Assembly: GCA_036971715.1 (NCBI GenBank)
Contig: JAVHJL010000005.1
Coordinates: forward strand, 3,100,001 to 3,164,000
From: Arthrobotrys musiformis
Taxonomy: Eukaryota; Ascomycota; Orbiliomycetes; Orbiliales; Orbiliaceae
Length of the DNA stretch: 64,000 nt
Direction: 5' to 3'
A program made the translations under genes and the position numbers. The number at the start of each line of letters is the position of its first letter. Position 1 is the first letter of the stretch. The notes under the pieces are model-generated. The model made no database searches. It saw only the letters and a program-made list of their open reading frames with translations, and was not told where the DNA came from. This document shows, in pieces, positions 1 through 11,349 of the stretch.

Positions 1-1244
1 TGCCCGCTACAACCAACTTGACTTGAACGAGGATGTGCAAGAGGACTCTGGTTGGAAACTTGTTCACGGCGATGTCTTCAGGCCGCCAAAGAACCCCATG
101 CTCCTTAGTATCTTCCTTGGTAGCGGTGCCCAAATTTTCTTCATGACTGGTATTACTATTCGTACGTATTTTTACCCCTTTCGACAAGACTGAACACCCC
201 CCAACCCTTGATATCCGAACGCTAACGGTACACAGTATTTGCGCTGCTCGGATTCCTCTCGCCGTCCGGTCGTGGCAGCCTCGCTACCGCCATGATTATA
301 TTCTACACTCTCCTTGGTTTCGTCGGTGGTTACACATCTGCCCGCGTATATAAGTCGTTTGGTGGTGAATCATGGAAGAAGAACATTATCTTTACTCCAA
401 TTTTCATTCCCGGCGTTGTCTTTGGCACGTTCTTTTTCTTGAACTTCTTCTTGATCTGGAAGGGCTCGTCTGGCGCCGTCCCACTCTGGACTATGATCGC
501 ACTTATCTGCATCTGGTTCGTTATCAGCTTGCCATTGAGTTTCGCCGGAAGTTGGTTCGGATTCAGGGCTCCAGTAAGATATTCTCACAAAACCTCTAGC
601 AGGATTTCAAGCTAACATGTCTATAGGCCTTCGAAGCTCCAGTTCGAACAAATCAGATTCCGCGACAGATCCCTGAGCAAGCCTTGTACCTCAAGCCGCT
701 TCCCAGCATGCTCCTTGTTGGTATTCTTCCATTCGGCGCCATCTTCGTCGAATTGTACTTTATCATGTCGTCGATCTGGTTCCACAGAGTCTATTACATG
801 TTCGGGTTCTTATTTGTTTGTTACGGAATTATGGTAAGAAGCGACTTTCAATAACCCCAAGGCGACGATCGCTAATATTATACCTTCTAGATTATCACCT
901 GTTCTACCGTCACGATCCTCATGATTTACTTCCTCCTCTGTAGCGAGAACTACCATTGGCACTGGAGAGCATTCTTCATTTCCGGAGCTAGTGCTTTCTA
1001 TGTGATACTTAATGCGTTTATCTACTGGCTCAGTAAATTGAGCTTGGGTGGGCTTGCTAGCAACGTTCTCTACTTAGGTTACAGTTTGTTGATCGGATTT
1101 TTGTTCTTCATCTTGACCGGTATGTCCATTTCCGTCCGATATTCGGTTATTGACAGGACTAACGAGATAATTCTAGGTACTATCGGCTTCTTCTCCAGCT
1201 GGGTCTTCGTCAGGAAGATTTATGCTAGCATCAAGATTGACTAA
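1..1244 (+). CDS. Transmembrane 9 superfamily (EMP70) protein, 3' part
   Basis: Partial gene entering from the left edge. Exons 1-161, 236-573, 627-833, 891-1119 and 1177-1244 join in phase and give the last ~333 residues. The protein is polytopic, with about nine hydrophobic segments; motifs typical of the TM9SF/EMP70 family are visible (HGDVFRPP near the start, GGYTSARVYKSFGG, SENYHWHWRAFFISGAS). Family members work in the Golgi/endosomal system in protein sorting and surface delivery of membrane proteins. The C-terminus ends KIYASIKID, matching the KxD/E Golgi-retention signal of this family, so the 3' end is intact. All four introns are 53-74 nt with GT donors and AG acceptors; branch sites such as GCTAAC are visible in introns 1 and 2. 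The N-terminal lumenal domain lies outside the window. Family call is firm; which paralogue is unknown. Confidence 0.95.
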
Positions 1245-4200
1245 GGCGGTATTTTGGGTAATGGCGAGAAAATATGACCAGATTCTTATCGGGCGTTCTC
1301 TATTTGCTTTTTTACCCTTGACGAGTTCAAGTAAGGGATGGCATTAGGCGCTTCGATAGGGGATAGAGCTTGATTTAATGGCAGCGAATCAGGTGGAGGT
1401 GAGAAGGCTTAATTGGCTTTTTAGCAGGGAGTTGTCAAAAAAGTTCACCGGAAGGGAGATTGGGATTATATGGGCATCTTTTTTTCCACGAAAAAATTAT
1501 ATTTCTACCCTTTTTTTTGAGCTAACGAATATGAAATGTCGAATGCCGGGTTGCTTACTCTTCTACTCCTTTTGGGAATTCCTCTTTGTTTCTTCTTCGG
1601 TTGTTCAGCTTTTTCTATCTTGTTCCTATTCGGCTCTTTGTAAGCAGTTTTATTACGTGCGCTTCTTTCTCTGTTGGATTCTTCTTTTTTATTAGAATTT
1701 TTCTTCTTCTTCCTCTTCTCTTATTTATTTTTGTTAGCTTTTTATGGAGTGCAGTGCGTTCTATTGGGCTCTATATCTACTCTACTCTGGATAATCACAA
1801 TGGATATTACCATGAGGATTTAAGGTGTAAATCTCCAAGGTTGTGACGTTTGCGAGTGTGGGATATTGCTAGGGCTCTTCGTCTACGTCAGATCACATGC
1901 ACTTGAACGCCCATTCTTGTGCACTATATCGTCGCTGGGCCGTGCACTCGGAGTATTGGATTACTGTCATTTACTAGACGCAATACTCCGTATTTATTGA
2001 TATATATATTCCCCTTGCGAGCTCAATTCAATTTACATGTTCAGCGGGATATATTGACTGCTCCGGAGGCATAATAGGCCTGAAACTATAGATGCAACAG
2101 TACCACCCTACATCTCCGGCTGTATTAAATTAAAGATACCGGAGTTTATCATAATTATATATAATCATCTTGAAGGCACGTGCACCCTTGTGATCTTTTA
2201 TGCGGGTAATGCATGTGGTGTAACCGTGGGAAGCACGGACGCATGGTTTACCGTTGAGAATTCATTGGTGCGGAGGTTTTTGGATGTGCATGCTGCATGT
2301 GTTAGGATCCCGGAATCATTCGACTTGGGGGGTTTGTCTCAGTGCGGATGAGGGAAAACGTGTTAGTTACGACGTGGGGACGGAGATTTCCGCGATAATT
2401 ATAACTTTGAATTTATGCAACGTTGATTTATTTGTGAGGGGGGTAGTTCCGGTATGTGCCTGGATTGACGCTAAATTCTTATCCCAACATTCGGATATAT
2501 TCCAAAATATTCATCGAGAATGAGGTGGATGTTTGAAATATCAGAGGTTCAGCAGCTTTATGAGTTACCAAGTAACCGTATATTCACTCCACAATAGTTG
2601 TAAGCATGGTGCTGACTATACTTTAGAGGAAACAGTTATATAGTCCAGTGGCTGTGTTTTAAGAACGCTGTTTTCGTCTTTTCCAGTAGCTGTGGCAGCG
2701 CTTCCTCGGAGGCCAATGTCTAGGGACGGGCACGTGGGATGTGGATATTCTACGTGTTTGGCAAGTTCAGGGCTACACTTGGTTTTACTAAACTATTTTA
2801 GATATAGATATGGTTGGCCTGGGAATATTGGGTTACATTGTATATATTTTAACTTGTTTCGTTTTCTCACAGCCAGGTTTCTTGACTTACGTAATTGTCA
2901 TGTATGGAGGAACTGAAGATACAAGGATCGAGCGTAATGTGCCTTGCGTCTGCGTATCACATTTACGTAGTTTAGTATCAAGGTACCTCGCAGGTGCTGA
3001 ACGATTATTATACAATAGCTTGTAGCTATTTAGGCACGTGGGTTTGTGGAAAGACTAGCCTCGACGCCAGCCGGCCAATTGGAGTTGACGGAGACCATTC
3101 TCCGGGATTTAACCCCAGCCTGCGCAGTTGAGACGGCCTCCTGGATCCCTGAATTTTTATATTTGTCAAGTACAGGCCGTTTCCGTAATAGCCCGAGTGT
3201 CTAAAAGTATATTATGATAGTTGGGAGCTATCAACGATACGTCCGCGGTTAATATCTCGTCACAATTTTCGAAGTATCTATTCGGTTCTACAACTAGTTT
3301 ACTAGCCTAAGGTAATTGAGTTTATAACCGATAGTCAGCCAGCCTTAAACCTCTATGAGGCTGGAATGTTGGTTTAAGGTCACAGGATTATTGAGCTCGT
3401 ATTCGAAGGTGTCCTGGACATCATATCTTCGTTCTACTGAGCCCCGTGGATTACATTGAATTTAGCTTTTGGTGAAATAAAATTAAAGAACGAGGGGTAA
3501 TAAAATAGACAGTGCTGACAGTGGCCCTCAACGTAAATTTCTCCACAGATATAGACAGTTTGTATCATGGCAAGTTCCGCGGTCTTAAAATACCCTATCA
3601 GTTGCCAATTGATACGTCAGGAACGGCGCAGTGGAGGGGTTTACCAAAATGCAACATACCTACCTACTAGGTACCTACCGACTTAGGGATGAAAGGGATT
3701 TCGGGTAGCGCACAGAAAATTTTGTCCCTAGACAGGTATACGTATATATCTAAATCTAACTTAATATCACCGCTGCAAAATGCGCTCTGTTACCGTAGCA
3801 CAAACCAGGTACTTAATATGGCTAATTCCTGGCTTGACGTTGAATCAAGCTTTTGTTGGGACCGGGGATGACCACGAAGCGAAACGGGCTATGTTCGGAG
3901 TTCGGTGCGCTTCAATACCTAGGGTTCTAACCTTCGGCCAGCTCTGGTATACGAGACAAGTTCTAACGACTTCGGAAACCTTTAATATCAAATGTGAAAA
4001 TTTTCACTCATATGCTTCAGGCCAAGGACTGAGCGTTAATGTCTGTGTACTGGAGGGTTACGTATACAAGAGACCGTTCCAAATAATCTCACTGGTGAAT
4101 AGCCTTACTCAGCGCTAGGGACCGTTCCGGTTCTTTCGGGTTTTACGTATCTTCGCCGTGCGACCAAGACATCAATGTTACAACTAAATGTGAAAGTCTG

Positions 4201-4391
4201 GGGACGAAAGGCGCCGTGGTGATCCAGGTTGTGGGCTATATAATGGCTTCAAACTGCCAACAGGTTGAGTAGATTCCCAAGCTCGAATACCAAAGCATCG
4301 ATCGTTGCAAATATATCAATACAGTCGATAAATTTATCATTCAAAGCTTTCAAATTACTTCTACCTGCTATCGTGCTTGAAGATACCAAAA
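1245..4391. other. Gene-poor AT-rich spacer, 3.1 kb
   Basis: No convincing gene. A T-rich patch at about 1490-1750 follows the TM9 gene and probably includes its 3' untranslated region. The short open frames here (up to ~110 codons) have no signal peptide, family motif or consistent splice context. A TACCTACC/GGTACCTACC palindrome-like motif sits near 3658-3680. No intact transposon ORF or terminal repeat pair was recognised. Confidence 0.5.
4237..4243 (+). promoter_or_regulatory. TATA box of the secreted Cys-rich protein gene
   Basis: TATATAA lies about 150 bp upstream of the ATG at 4392. The leader between them is A/T-rich with no other ATG close to the start. Confidence 0.5.
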
Positions 4392-4994
4392 ATGCACTTC
4401 GTTAGTACCGCTCTCGCCGTCTGCGCCGCCATCTCCGCGGCGACAGCTACTTCCCTCTACCACCGTAACCGCTGCGATATCCGCAGGGGAGAAGATATCT
4501 TCCCGAGGTTCAGCGAATACTCCGACTGGGCCATCTGCAAAGGTATAATCACCAAACACCGCTTCCCAAACCTCCAGGCCCCCAACAACTGCGGCGGCTG
4601 CGTTCGTTACTACCGGGGTATCGATATGACCGGTGTCGTCACCGAAGTCCACTTCTACCACCCTAAAGTCAGAAACGCCTGCGACTGCGCCGCAAAATGT
4701 TTGGAGAGGCCTAATAATTGTACGAATTGGGTCTGGAAGCACACCTTCATGCCGGATGTGGATGGCGGAAAGAGGTCCTGCACTCTTTACAGCAGTCCGA
4801 ATCTTCCCTCGGATGTGAATTTGGCCTATAATCTTGATCTCAGCCAGGGATTTCTGCCGCTTGATCCCAAGAATAACCCACAAAATGGCTCCGCGGCACC
4901 GTTGACCTTCTTGGATGCTGCGAATACGATACCCGATAGGTTCGGAGTATCGGGATTTATGGTACAGGATCAGAACAACAGACAATTCTGCTAA
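4392..4994 (+). CDS. Small secreted cysteine-rich protein, PAN/Apple-like
   Basis: Single exon, 200 residues from the first ATG (context AAAATGC); the open frame extends upstream only through non-ATG codons. Residues 1-19 form a classical signal peptide (MHFVSTALAVCAAISAATA). The mature chain has ten cysteines, including a CGGC pair, a CDCAAKC cluster followed by NNCTNWVWK, and a cysteine as the last residue. The CAAKCLERPNNCTNW stretch resembles the Cys/Trp core of PAN/Apple folds, which bind carbohydrate or protein; this is a resemblance, not a firm domain call. No transmembrane segment or GPI signal follows. The gene is flanked by gene-poor DNA on both sides. Secretion is well supported; role as effector, adhesin or wall protein is inference. 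Confidence 0.8.
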   Translation: MHFVSTALAVCAAISAATATSLYHRNRCDIRRGEDIFPRFSEYSDWAICKGIITKHRFPNLQAPNNCGGCVRYYRGIDMTGVVTEVHFYHPKVRNACDCAAKCLERPNNCTNWVWKHTFMPDVDGGKRSCTLYSSPNLPSDVNLAYNLDLSQGFLPLDPKNNPQNGSAAPLTFLDAANTIPDRFGVSGFMVQDQNNRQFC

Positions 4995-6699
4995 GACGGA
5001 TGCGGATTGAGGTTGGGATGCGCTTAGTCGGGGTCAGGAGGTGCGCTTGGGATGCGCTGTTGCATTTTTCGAACTCATTTGGAAGTTTCTTGTCTTGGTG
5101 GAACAGTTTAGCTATAACTTTCTATATCAGCCGCAGCGCGGTTCTAATTTTAGGGTGAGCGTGGTCTCGAGGGTGAGCGCATGTATTCTAGGGATTTTAT
5201 CTACAGACCGGCTACCCAGACGTCGGGTCACATTTAGCTCTGGTGTACATTTGACCACTAGGGTATAGATAGTCAATACATATCCCCAAGGGCTTAATAT
5301 TAGCTATATACCGTTAGTACAGTGATTTACCCATAATAACGTTGGGAGTAGAGATCTCACGAGTTTAAAGTCGAGTCTTGCTATATAGCGCCTTCCGTAG
5401 ATAGACCAATGTCGCAATGTAAAAGCTATCCTAGCTAGCTTAGGATGCATTCAATCACGCAGTCTATGGTGACACGGGATGCGCATAGGACCTAATTAGG
5501 TCGTTACCTAACTTGACCAGTGCATAGGTAAGTAGAAGTCTCGGCACCAACTCGTATAATCCAACAAAGCGACATCGATTCCAAGAGGTATAGATTTATG
5601 TGGCCTCAAGGACCCTTCTTGTGCGCCGGGGTTCGAGAGGATTGCGGATTGGGATATTACGAACCGCAATCGGGTTCCAGCATCCTTCAGCTGTGGCAAT
5701 GCCCTTATATCGCCGTATTATGCGTTCGTGGTAGTAAAAATTTAACAACTGGTCGAACTTTTGCGTATGCATGTTCTTGAATCCTGTCAATTTTGTATGA
5801 TACATAGATTTCCGATCTTTAGATTCTGTAGGCAGCTTAAGGGCTAGCTGTAGCCCCGCATTTTAGTTAACCATGGGTTACCTATTCGAGAATTGGCCTG
5901 CTCGACTGGGGCACTTACAGATTGAACTAGAGATTGACAAAAGGCCGTTCGCGGACTTGCTCCCTTTATGGCCCGCCGATGTAGGGAAGTAGATCGCTAC
6001 GTCGTTATGTAGCTTGGGACTGCGTTTGTTGCGGAGGAGACTTGTTTTCCCACGATCATTGTGGCTACGCCTTAAGGCTGTATCGAACAATGAGCAGGCC
6101 CAGGTGGTAATATATCGACCCTCGAAAGTTTCAGGGAGTAACTTAGCTTCCCAACCATCGTAAATGGAGTTCATTCTGCTGCGGAGGTGTACGTATTGAA
6201 GTAATCTTAGGGACCGGATGACCTAGTTTTCCCGTTTTTTTTATAGATTTGTGGGGAACGGAACACGTTACTACGTGAAGTGCGGTAATAATTCACACGG
6301 CGATAGACATTAGAGACCGTTAGGGCTGCTCACCTTGCCTCTATTTCATCCCCCTTCTCCCCCTTCTCTTCCTTCTTTTCATCTCCCACCTCATCCTCCT
6401 GCTTCCTCAATCTCTTCGTCGGAATCACCATCTTCTCGTTCTTCCGGAGCATATCAAGCCTCAATTCTAAGTAGCCCTGTACTTATGCCGTTTGCTGCAA
6501 CTGTCGAGGATTTTTACGGCCCGAAGACAAGCCCACAGCTCTAGCTTCTCCGTCCATTCGAAGCAATCGAATTTGATTCCCACTAGTTTCAAACCTGTCC
6601 CGGTAAATAGCTTCCACTTCGTAGCCTTTCCGTCTGACTCTGCCTTAAACGTAGTATACTGATGCTAAAAATGTTTCCCAAGATCAATCAAGTTTCGTA
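4995..6699. other. Gene-poor spacer, 1.7 kb
   Basis: Only short, overlapping open frames on both strands, none with recognisable motifs. It probably holds the 3' untranslated region of the secreted protein and, near its right end, the promoter of the gene at 6700. Confidence 0.5.
6336..6422 (+). promoter_or_regulatory. Pyrimidine-rich (CT) promoter tract
   Basis: Nearly pure C/T run of about 85 bases, 280-360 bp upstream of the ATG at 6700. CT-rich tracts on the coding strand are common near transcription start sites of filamentous fungi. It also reads as a Pro/Ser-rich open frame, an artefact of composition. Confidence 0.4.
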
Positions 6700-8097
6700 A
6701 TGACGAAGAACCAACCCCAAGACGCCCCCGTCTTCAATTCCAAACCGGGACTGGCGCCTTGTCACACCTGTGGCGATGACCTCCAAGTCCTGAAAGGGAA
6801 AGCCGCCGAGTATGTCTTGCCCGTTGGTGTTCGCCCAGATTCCATCCATAGTGAATTTTACGACAACCTTGTGGAAGGCCCCCATGAACTGCCGCTGGAT
6901 GATGCATATATCTGCGTCTGTGGTGTAGAGAAACCGCATATCCACTGTATACAGTGCATCTCCAAGATAATCAAGGAGAAGACAAGCCTGGGTGAAGACG
7001 TACCGAAAGCCGCTCCGAAAACGCCAGTCTCTGAGTGTATCCAGTGGGAAGCTTTAATCACGGTCATCAGAGAGTCAATAAAAGTTCAAGTAGATTCCAA
7101 GCCCGGCCAGCCACCCTGCATCTGCTCTGATATCGCCACGTCTACGATCCTAGCAAAGAAGTCTTCGAAGAACCTAGTATCCTTCCTTGAGAAGGACTAT
7201 ACAGGGCCCAAAAATTGTCCCCATAAAGAGGAGTCCATGCAGCAGCACCAAGGAAACCCAGACATTTTACCAAGATCCATTGCGAATGGGTTTATTTACG
7301 ACCTCAGCGAGGGGAGGAAAATGGGATCTATTTACGAGCAGCAAATCGGCGCTACCGTCGTGTGTCGAATGCATGACACTTCGACAACGATACGAGGCCA
7401 GGATAACCACGTTCACCTCTGGCTCAGTAAGAACTACACCTCAAAAACCGGCAAAGGATACGAGGAGTCAGTACAGGGCCACCTGGCCAGGCCAAAAACC
7501 CCACGTGCAGTTTTCCACAATAGCTTCGGCGAGGACAGCATTTGCCACGGCATCTATTATGGCCAAAACGACCCTTGGCAGTACTCTTGTTGTCGAGTTA
7601 TCGAAGGCGGATCGTTAGTTTGGATATCTGACATCGGGGTTCTCGATGGTGCTTGTTGCGGCAAGTGCCAGACGGATGTTCTAATACTGCTCTTGTCGAC
7701 TTCTATCGAATCAGCGGACCGCATCAGAGATCGTATGACGGGGGATACCTTCAAAATTCACAACGTCATTGGTCGACAAAGAGAATTAAGCCTGGCAATG
7801 TGGGAAGGGATTGCGATTCGAGGTGCCGAAGACTTTTGTTGCGAAAGATCGAAAACCATACACAGAACCGTCAAGAATATGATGTGCTGGATGTTTGCGA
7901 ACCCAGTCTATTATGCCCATAGCTGGGGCCAAGCGGAAGGGGTGATGGGGTATTCAGAAGCCTTAAATGGCTTCATGATGACGCATGTCAAACGAAGCCA
8001 ATCTGGGGGGGAGGATGATCGTGCTAAAGTGGACGACATAATCAATCGCATGATTTCTACCCGGTTGCTCGACTTTTTGGTTTACTTTTGTTCCTGA
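6700..8097 (+). CDS. Orphan cysteine-rich protein, 465 aa
   Basis: Intronless frame of 465 codons with no family I recognise. It starts MTKNQPQ without a signal peptide, so it is probably intracellular. Cysteines occur as pairs along the chain: CHTC at ~22-25, CVC and CIQC at ~70-90, CIC at ~145, CC at ~300, GACCGKC at ~325 and CC near 385. The spacing could suit metal-binding fingers, but no standard RING, PHD or zinc-knuckle order is evident. The opposite strand carries only short frames, and length plus balanced codon use support real coding. The next gene is on the other strand, convergent, with ~530 bp between. Function unknown. Confidence 0.65.
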   Translation: MTKNQPQDAPVFNSKPGLAPCHTCGDDLQVLKGKAAEYVLPVGVRPDSIHSEFYDNLVEGPHELPLDDAYICVCGVEKPHIHCIQCISKIIKEKTSLGEDVPKAAPKTPVSECIQWEALITVIRESIKVQVDSKPGQPPCICSDIATSTILAKKSSKNLVSFLEKDYTGPKNCPHKEESMQQHQGNPDILPRSIANGFIYDLSEGRKMGSIYEQQIGATVVCRMHDTSTTIRGQDNHVHLWLSKNYTSKTGKGYEESVQGHLARPKTPRAVFHNSFGEDSICHGIYYGQNDPWQYSCCRVIEGGSLVWISDIGVLDGACCGKCQTDVLILLLSTSIESADRIRDRMTGDTFKIHNVIGRQRELSLAMWEGIAIRGAEDFCCERSKTIHRTVKNMMCWMFANPVYYAHSWGQAEGVMGYSEALNGFMMTHVKRSQSGGEDDRAKVDDIINRMISTRLLDFLVYFCS

Positions 8098-8626
8098 ACT
8101 CTATCATTTAAATCATCCCTACTGTCTGTTTATCCGGCTGAATGGGTTCCTCTACTTAAGCACCCCTTCAGAACGGAAGCATAACTTTTTTTTTTTACAT
8201 CATTAATTTCTCAAACAATAAAGTTCAATTTGTGTTTCGCAAAAGAGATATTGTACATGCTAATCTTGTGAAAGAATGTGAATCCTCAGACTGTCGGACA
8301 AGGCTAGCTACTCTAGGCTAGAATAATGTACACAGAATAAGGAAATCATGCACGCACAATATATCATAACCATAAAATCACCATAAAAAAGTGACAGGTA
8401 TCCAGAACAGAGTTTCGTTTCTCGTAGTCGCATTTTCCTATTTTGCCTGGCATTATATTAGGCGTGAGCTTTGATTCGATCTCGCTTGAGGGGATGGGGA
8501 TGACTTGCCAGTTAAAAGTGAGAAATTAGGAGGAGGAGGAGGTTCACATTTGTATCCCTGGGGGGTTGGGGGAGAGAATGTGTAGATTCTTAGAGGACGG
8601 TAAGTCAAGCTTAAAGACATATACTC
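8098..8626. other. Convergent 3' intergenic region
   Basis: About 530 bp between two converging genes. AT-rich with T and A runs at 8188-8225, suitable for 3' ends, and a GGAGGAGGAGGAGG purine tract near 8529-8542. No gene seen. Confidence 0.5.
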
Positions 8627-9968
8627 TTACTTCTTTGAAGCACCAGGGTGCTGTCCAGAGGCATTGTTTGAAATCTCGGGATTCTGTCCGGAAGGATTGG
8701 TCTTGGGTTTGCGGCTTGTAGCTCCAATGATTAGGCGCTTCATATCGACAACCGATTTCTTGCAGCCGTTGATGGTCGACTTGATAATGAAACGGCTGCT
8801 TCGGGGGGCCATTGGTTGTTGGGATGTGGCTTGAGCAGCTGCAGCCGCTCCGGTTTGAGAAAGAGCCATGTTTTCCGTATTCGTGTTACCAGCAGGGCCG
8901 TTGACATCAGGAAGAGGCTTGTTGCGGTTAGTTGGGCGTTTGGTAGGGGTGTCTTCAATATGCTTGTAGCCTCCGTAGCCTTTGCTGCTTTTAGCTGCTC
9001 CACCCTTGCTCGACTCGCCATTCTTCTTAGGATGGAATGGCCTAGGCGGGCCAAAGGGGACAGGGGGGGTGATCGATCGTCTACCGGTTGGTTCATAGGT
9101 AGTTTTGGCATATCCGATGAATTCGATATCAGGCTCCATCTGAACGTTAAGGTCAAAGGTAACTTGTTTCCCTTTGCCCTTGTCAACTTTAACGGCCTCG
9201 CCATTGTCAATTTTGAGAACTCCGCCGTTTTCAACTTTGACGGCTTTGCCCTTATCGATCTTGACAGCTCTAGCTTCCAAAATTTCAGCCTTCTCATATT
9301 TTTGCTTACCGGCTTCATCATCTTGCTCCCATTCTTCATCGGGGTTGACTTCCAAGCTCTCGGAATCATCCGGGACGGTGCGATATACAACAACCTGATA
9401 CTTATTCAGAATGTTGAGATTGAAGAGGACGATATCGACCTGGGGCATGATAATCCTCTTGAGAAAAAGCGTCATAAGTTTGACGTCTATCTTTCGCAAG
9501 GCGGAGATATAACGACGCCAGCAAGCGATTAGGCAGCCATCGAAGTCGACTTCGTCGCGTTCGTAGCCCTCGAGCTTGATGACCGGTTCGAGTTCGAAGA
9601 AACGGGCCATATTCAATGAACAAGGCGCAGAGTTCATCAAATTGATAAAGTACTAAATCAGTGCTATTAGCTTCTTGGCCAATTGGGAACGAGCTCTAGC
9701 TATTAGAGGTGAAACTTACGTCCCAGAACAGCGACATCCTCGCGAGAGGGTAGTTTCCTTCAATTCTCTTGTAGAAGGAGGTGATAACCTTGCTGGTATT
9801 TTCCAGGTCATCAGAGTGGGCGTATACCCCATCACGTCGAATTCTTTCGCCTTTGACGCGGTAGAAACGGAAGGTCACGACTCTGCCATATAGGTCCCAA
9901 TCTTCGATGGTCGGCAATGTAACAGGACCGATAGGGTCGAACCTGAAATCGAAATTCTTGACAGGCAT
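8627..9968 (-). CDS. Orphan protein with Lys-rich internal repeats
   Basis: Two exons, 9968-9720 and 9652-8627, join in phase 0 across a 67-nt intron (donor GTAAGT) to give 424 residues. An upstream in-frame ATG at 9989 is a possible alternative start. Residues 1 to ~175 look like a folded alpha/beta region rich in aromatic and charged residues. Residues ~205-245 hold four imperfect copies of an AVK(I/V)(D/E)(K/N)G unit. The rest is a basic, Pro/Ser/Ala/Gln-rich tail with GYGGYKH and TPTKRPTNRNK stretches, likely disordered and possibly nucleic-acid binding. No known domain recognised. It is the left member of a block of minus-strand genes reaching to 17.3 kb. Confidence 0.75.
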
Positions 9969-10453
9969 TTTGACGATGAATTGAATCAAGTAAATTTTGT
10001 ATTAGAGGAGTAGGAACGTATGGTATAGGAAGATGTCTTGTCTATTTCACTAGTCCTGGTCAAGGTTGGTGAAATGGGAGGGTTGGTAGGTTGGTAGGAT
10101 GGCTCTTGGGATCGTGGGGGGAAAAGACTGAGACTTGGAGAGAAAAGATGCAGGCAAACAAAAATCGTGAACAAGTGCTGAGAGCCAACAGTAGTTTATG
10201 CACTCTCCATAGTCGGTGCAGTATAACCATTTTCATTAAATCACAAAGAAAGAGTAAGAATCAGAGAATAATGAAGCATGCTAGCTGCATAGCTTTGCCA
10301 GCAAGGCGACAGCATTACGGGGCTGCCATATTGAATTGAAAGGACATCCCCACCCCAATGTCCTGAAATTCCAACAGACACAAAAGAAAGAAAAAACTAA
10401 AGATCAAAAAATTCACAATTCGGATTCAGTGTTCCTTCGAAAGCCAAAACGCA
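9969..10453. other. Short intergenic region
   Basis: 485 bp between two minus-strand genes; it should contain the promoter of the left gene and the 3' end of the right one. On the minus strand it is CT-rich upstream of the start at 9968. No gene seen. Confidence 0.4.
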
Positions 10454-11349
10454 TCAGTTAAAGGTCGGTGGGGCCGCACGTCTCGGGAGCCCGGCCAACT
10501 TCCTGCGTTTCATCGTGTCAACACCGGCAGCCAAGGGAGCCTCTTCAGGTTCGCTAACCAATGAGTCCTTGGAGTTCGAGTACGATAGCTTACGCTTCGA
10601 AGGCTGAAGTAAACATTCCTTTGTTAGCTGTACTGGAATTCTTCGATAAATTTGACAGATACTCTTACAGATGTGTCCACCATCATATCCGAAGCCGAAG
10701 TGTAATCCATCGCAGCGGGCCCGTTTTCTTGGTCTTCGACCCCATTGCCGGCAGCACCAACAAAGCTTTGCTTTTGTGGTTGGCGATCGTCGAGACCGGT
10801 ATCGAGAGCCAGGATCCTAGCATGATTGCCTTGAAGTAGGGACAATGTGAACTTGCAGATGGGCTCTATTCCACCTTCGATCAAGTTCGCACCAATCCAG
10901 GCATAGAAGGCATTACCAACGGCCTGTTCACCCAACTCGGTGCCAGAAATGCACAAGTTCTTGTGAATCTCAAATTGATAGGACAAGGACTCGACCTCCG
11001 AAAAAGTTGTCACTTGCTTGTGAAGTGCCTATCCAGCCGCAACAACATGAAACGGATTAGTATATGCTCCCTTTAACGTGACGTATATAATACCAATTCA
11101 AGGGGCCCACAGAAATAGCCATACAACCACCTTGGTAGTCGAAATACCCGGAAAGGTAGTGACAAGATAAATTGACACCGCGAGCTCATAAGCATGCTTG
11201 CCGATAATATGCAAGTGTCTATGAGTGAACGGCTGACGGCTGTTTTGATCCATCAAAGCGGAGGTACGAAGGTTCTCCGAGCTGATATGGGGGAGGAACA
11301 CATTTGGGGGCACCTTGAGGATTGAATCCCCGCTAGTAGGAGCACTCAT
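10454..11349 (-). CDS. RNase III-fold protein lacking catalytic residues (mL57/Mrpl15-like)
   Basis: Three exons (11349-11125, 11028-10669, 10603-10454) join in phase 0 and encode 244 residues; the introns are 96 and 65 nt, with branch motifs TACTAAT and GCTAAC. Residues ~45-140 follow the RNase III domain: LHIIGKHAYELAVSIYL matches the helix that normally carries NERLEFLGDAVL, and GEQAVGNAFYAWIGANLIEGG matches the second signature (LGDAFEAxIGAxYLDGG). The first catalytic Asp is replaced by Lys and the acidic positions before it are His, so cleavage activity is unlikely. Inactive RNase III folds of about this length occur in fungal mitochondrial large-subunit protein mL57 (yeast Mrpl15). No strong targeting peptide is visible, so that assignment is tentative. 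The C-terminal ~50 residues are basic. Confidence 0.8.

Noticed and set aside
1378..1846. Phe/Leu/Ser-rich open frames after the TM9 gene
   Set aside because: Produced by a T-rich 3' flank; hydrophobic composition but no start context or family match.
4368..4985. 205-codon minus-strand open frame
   Set aside because: Exact antisense of the secreted Cys-rich gene, which has a signal peptide and start context.
8816..9532. 238-codon plus-strand open frame
   Set aside because: Antisense to the Lys-repeat orphan gene; its composition mirrors the repeats and it has no motif.
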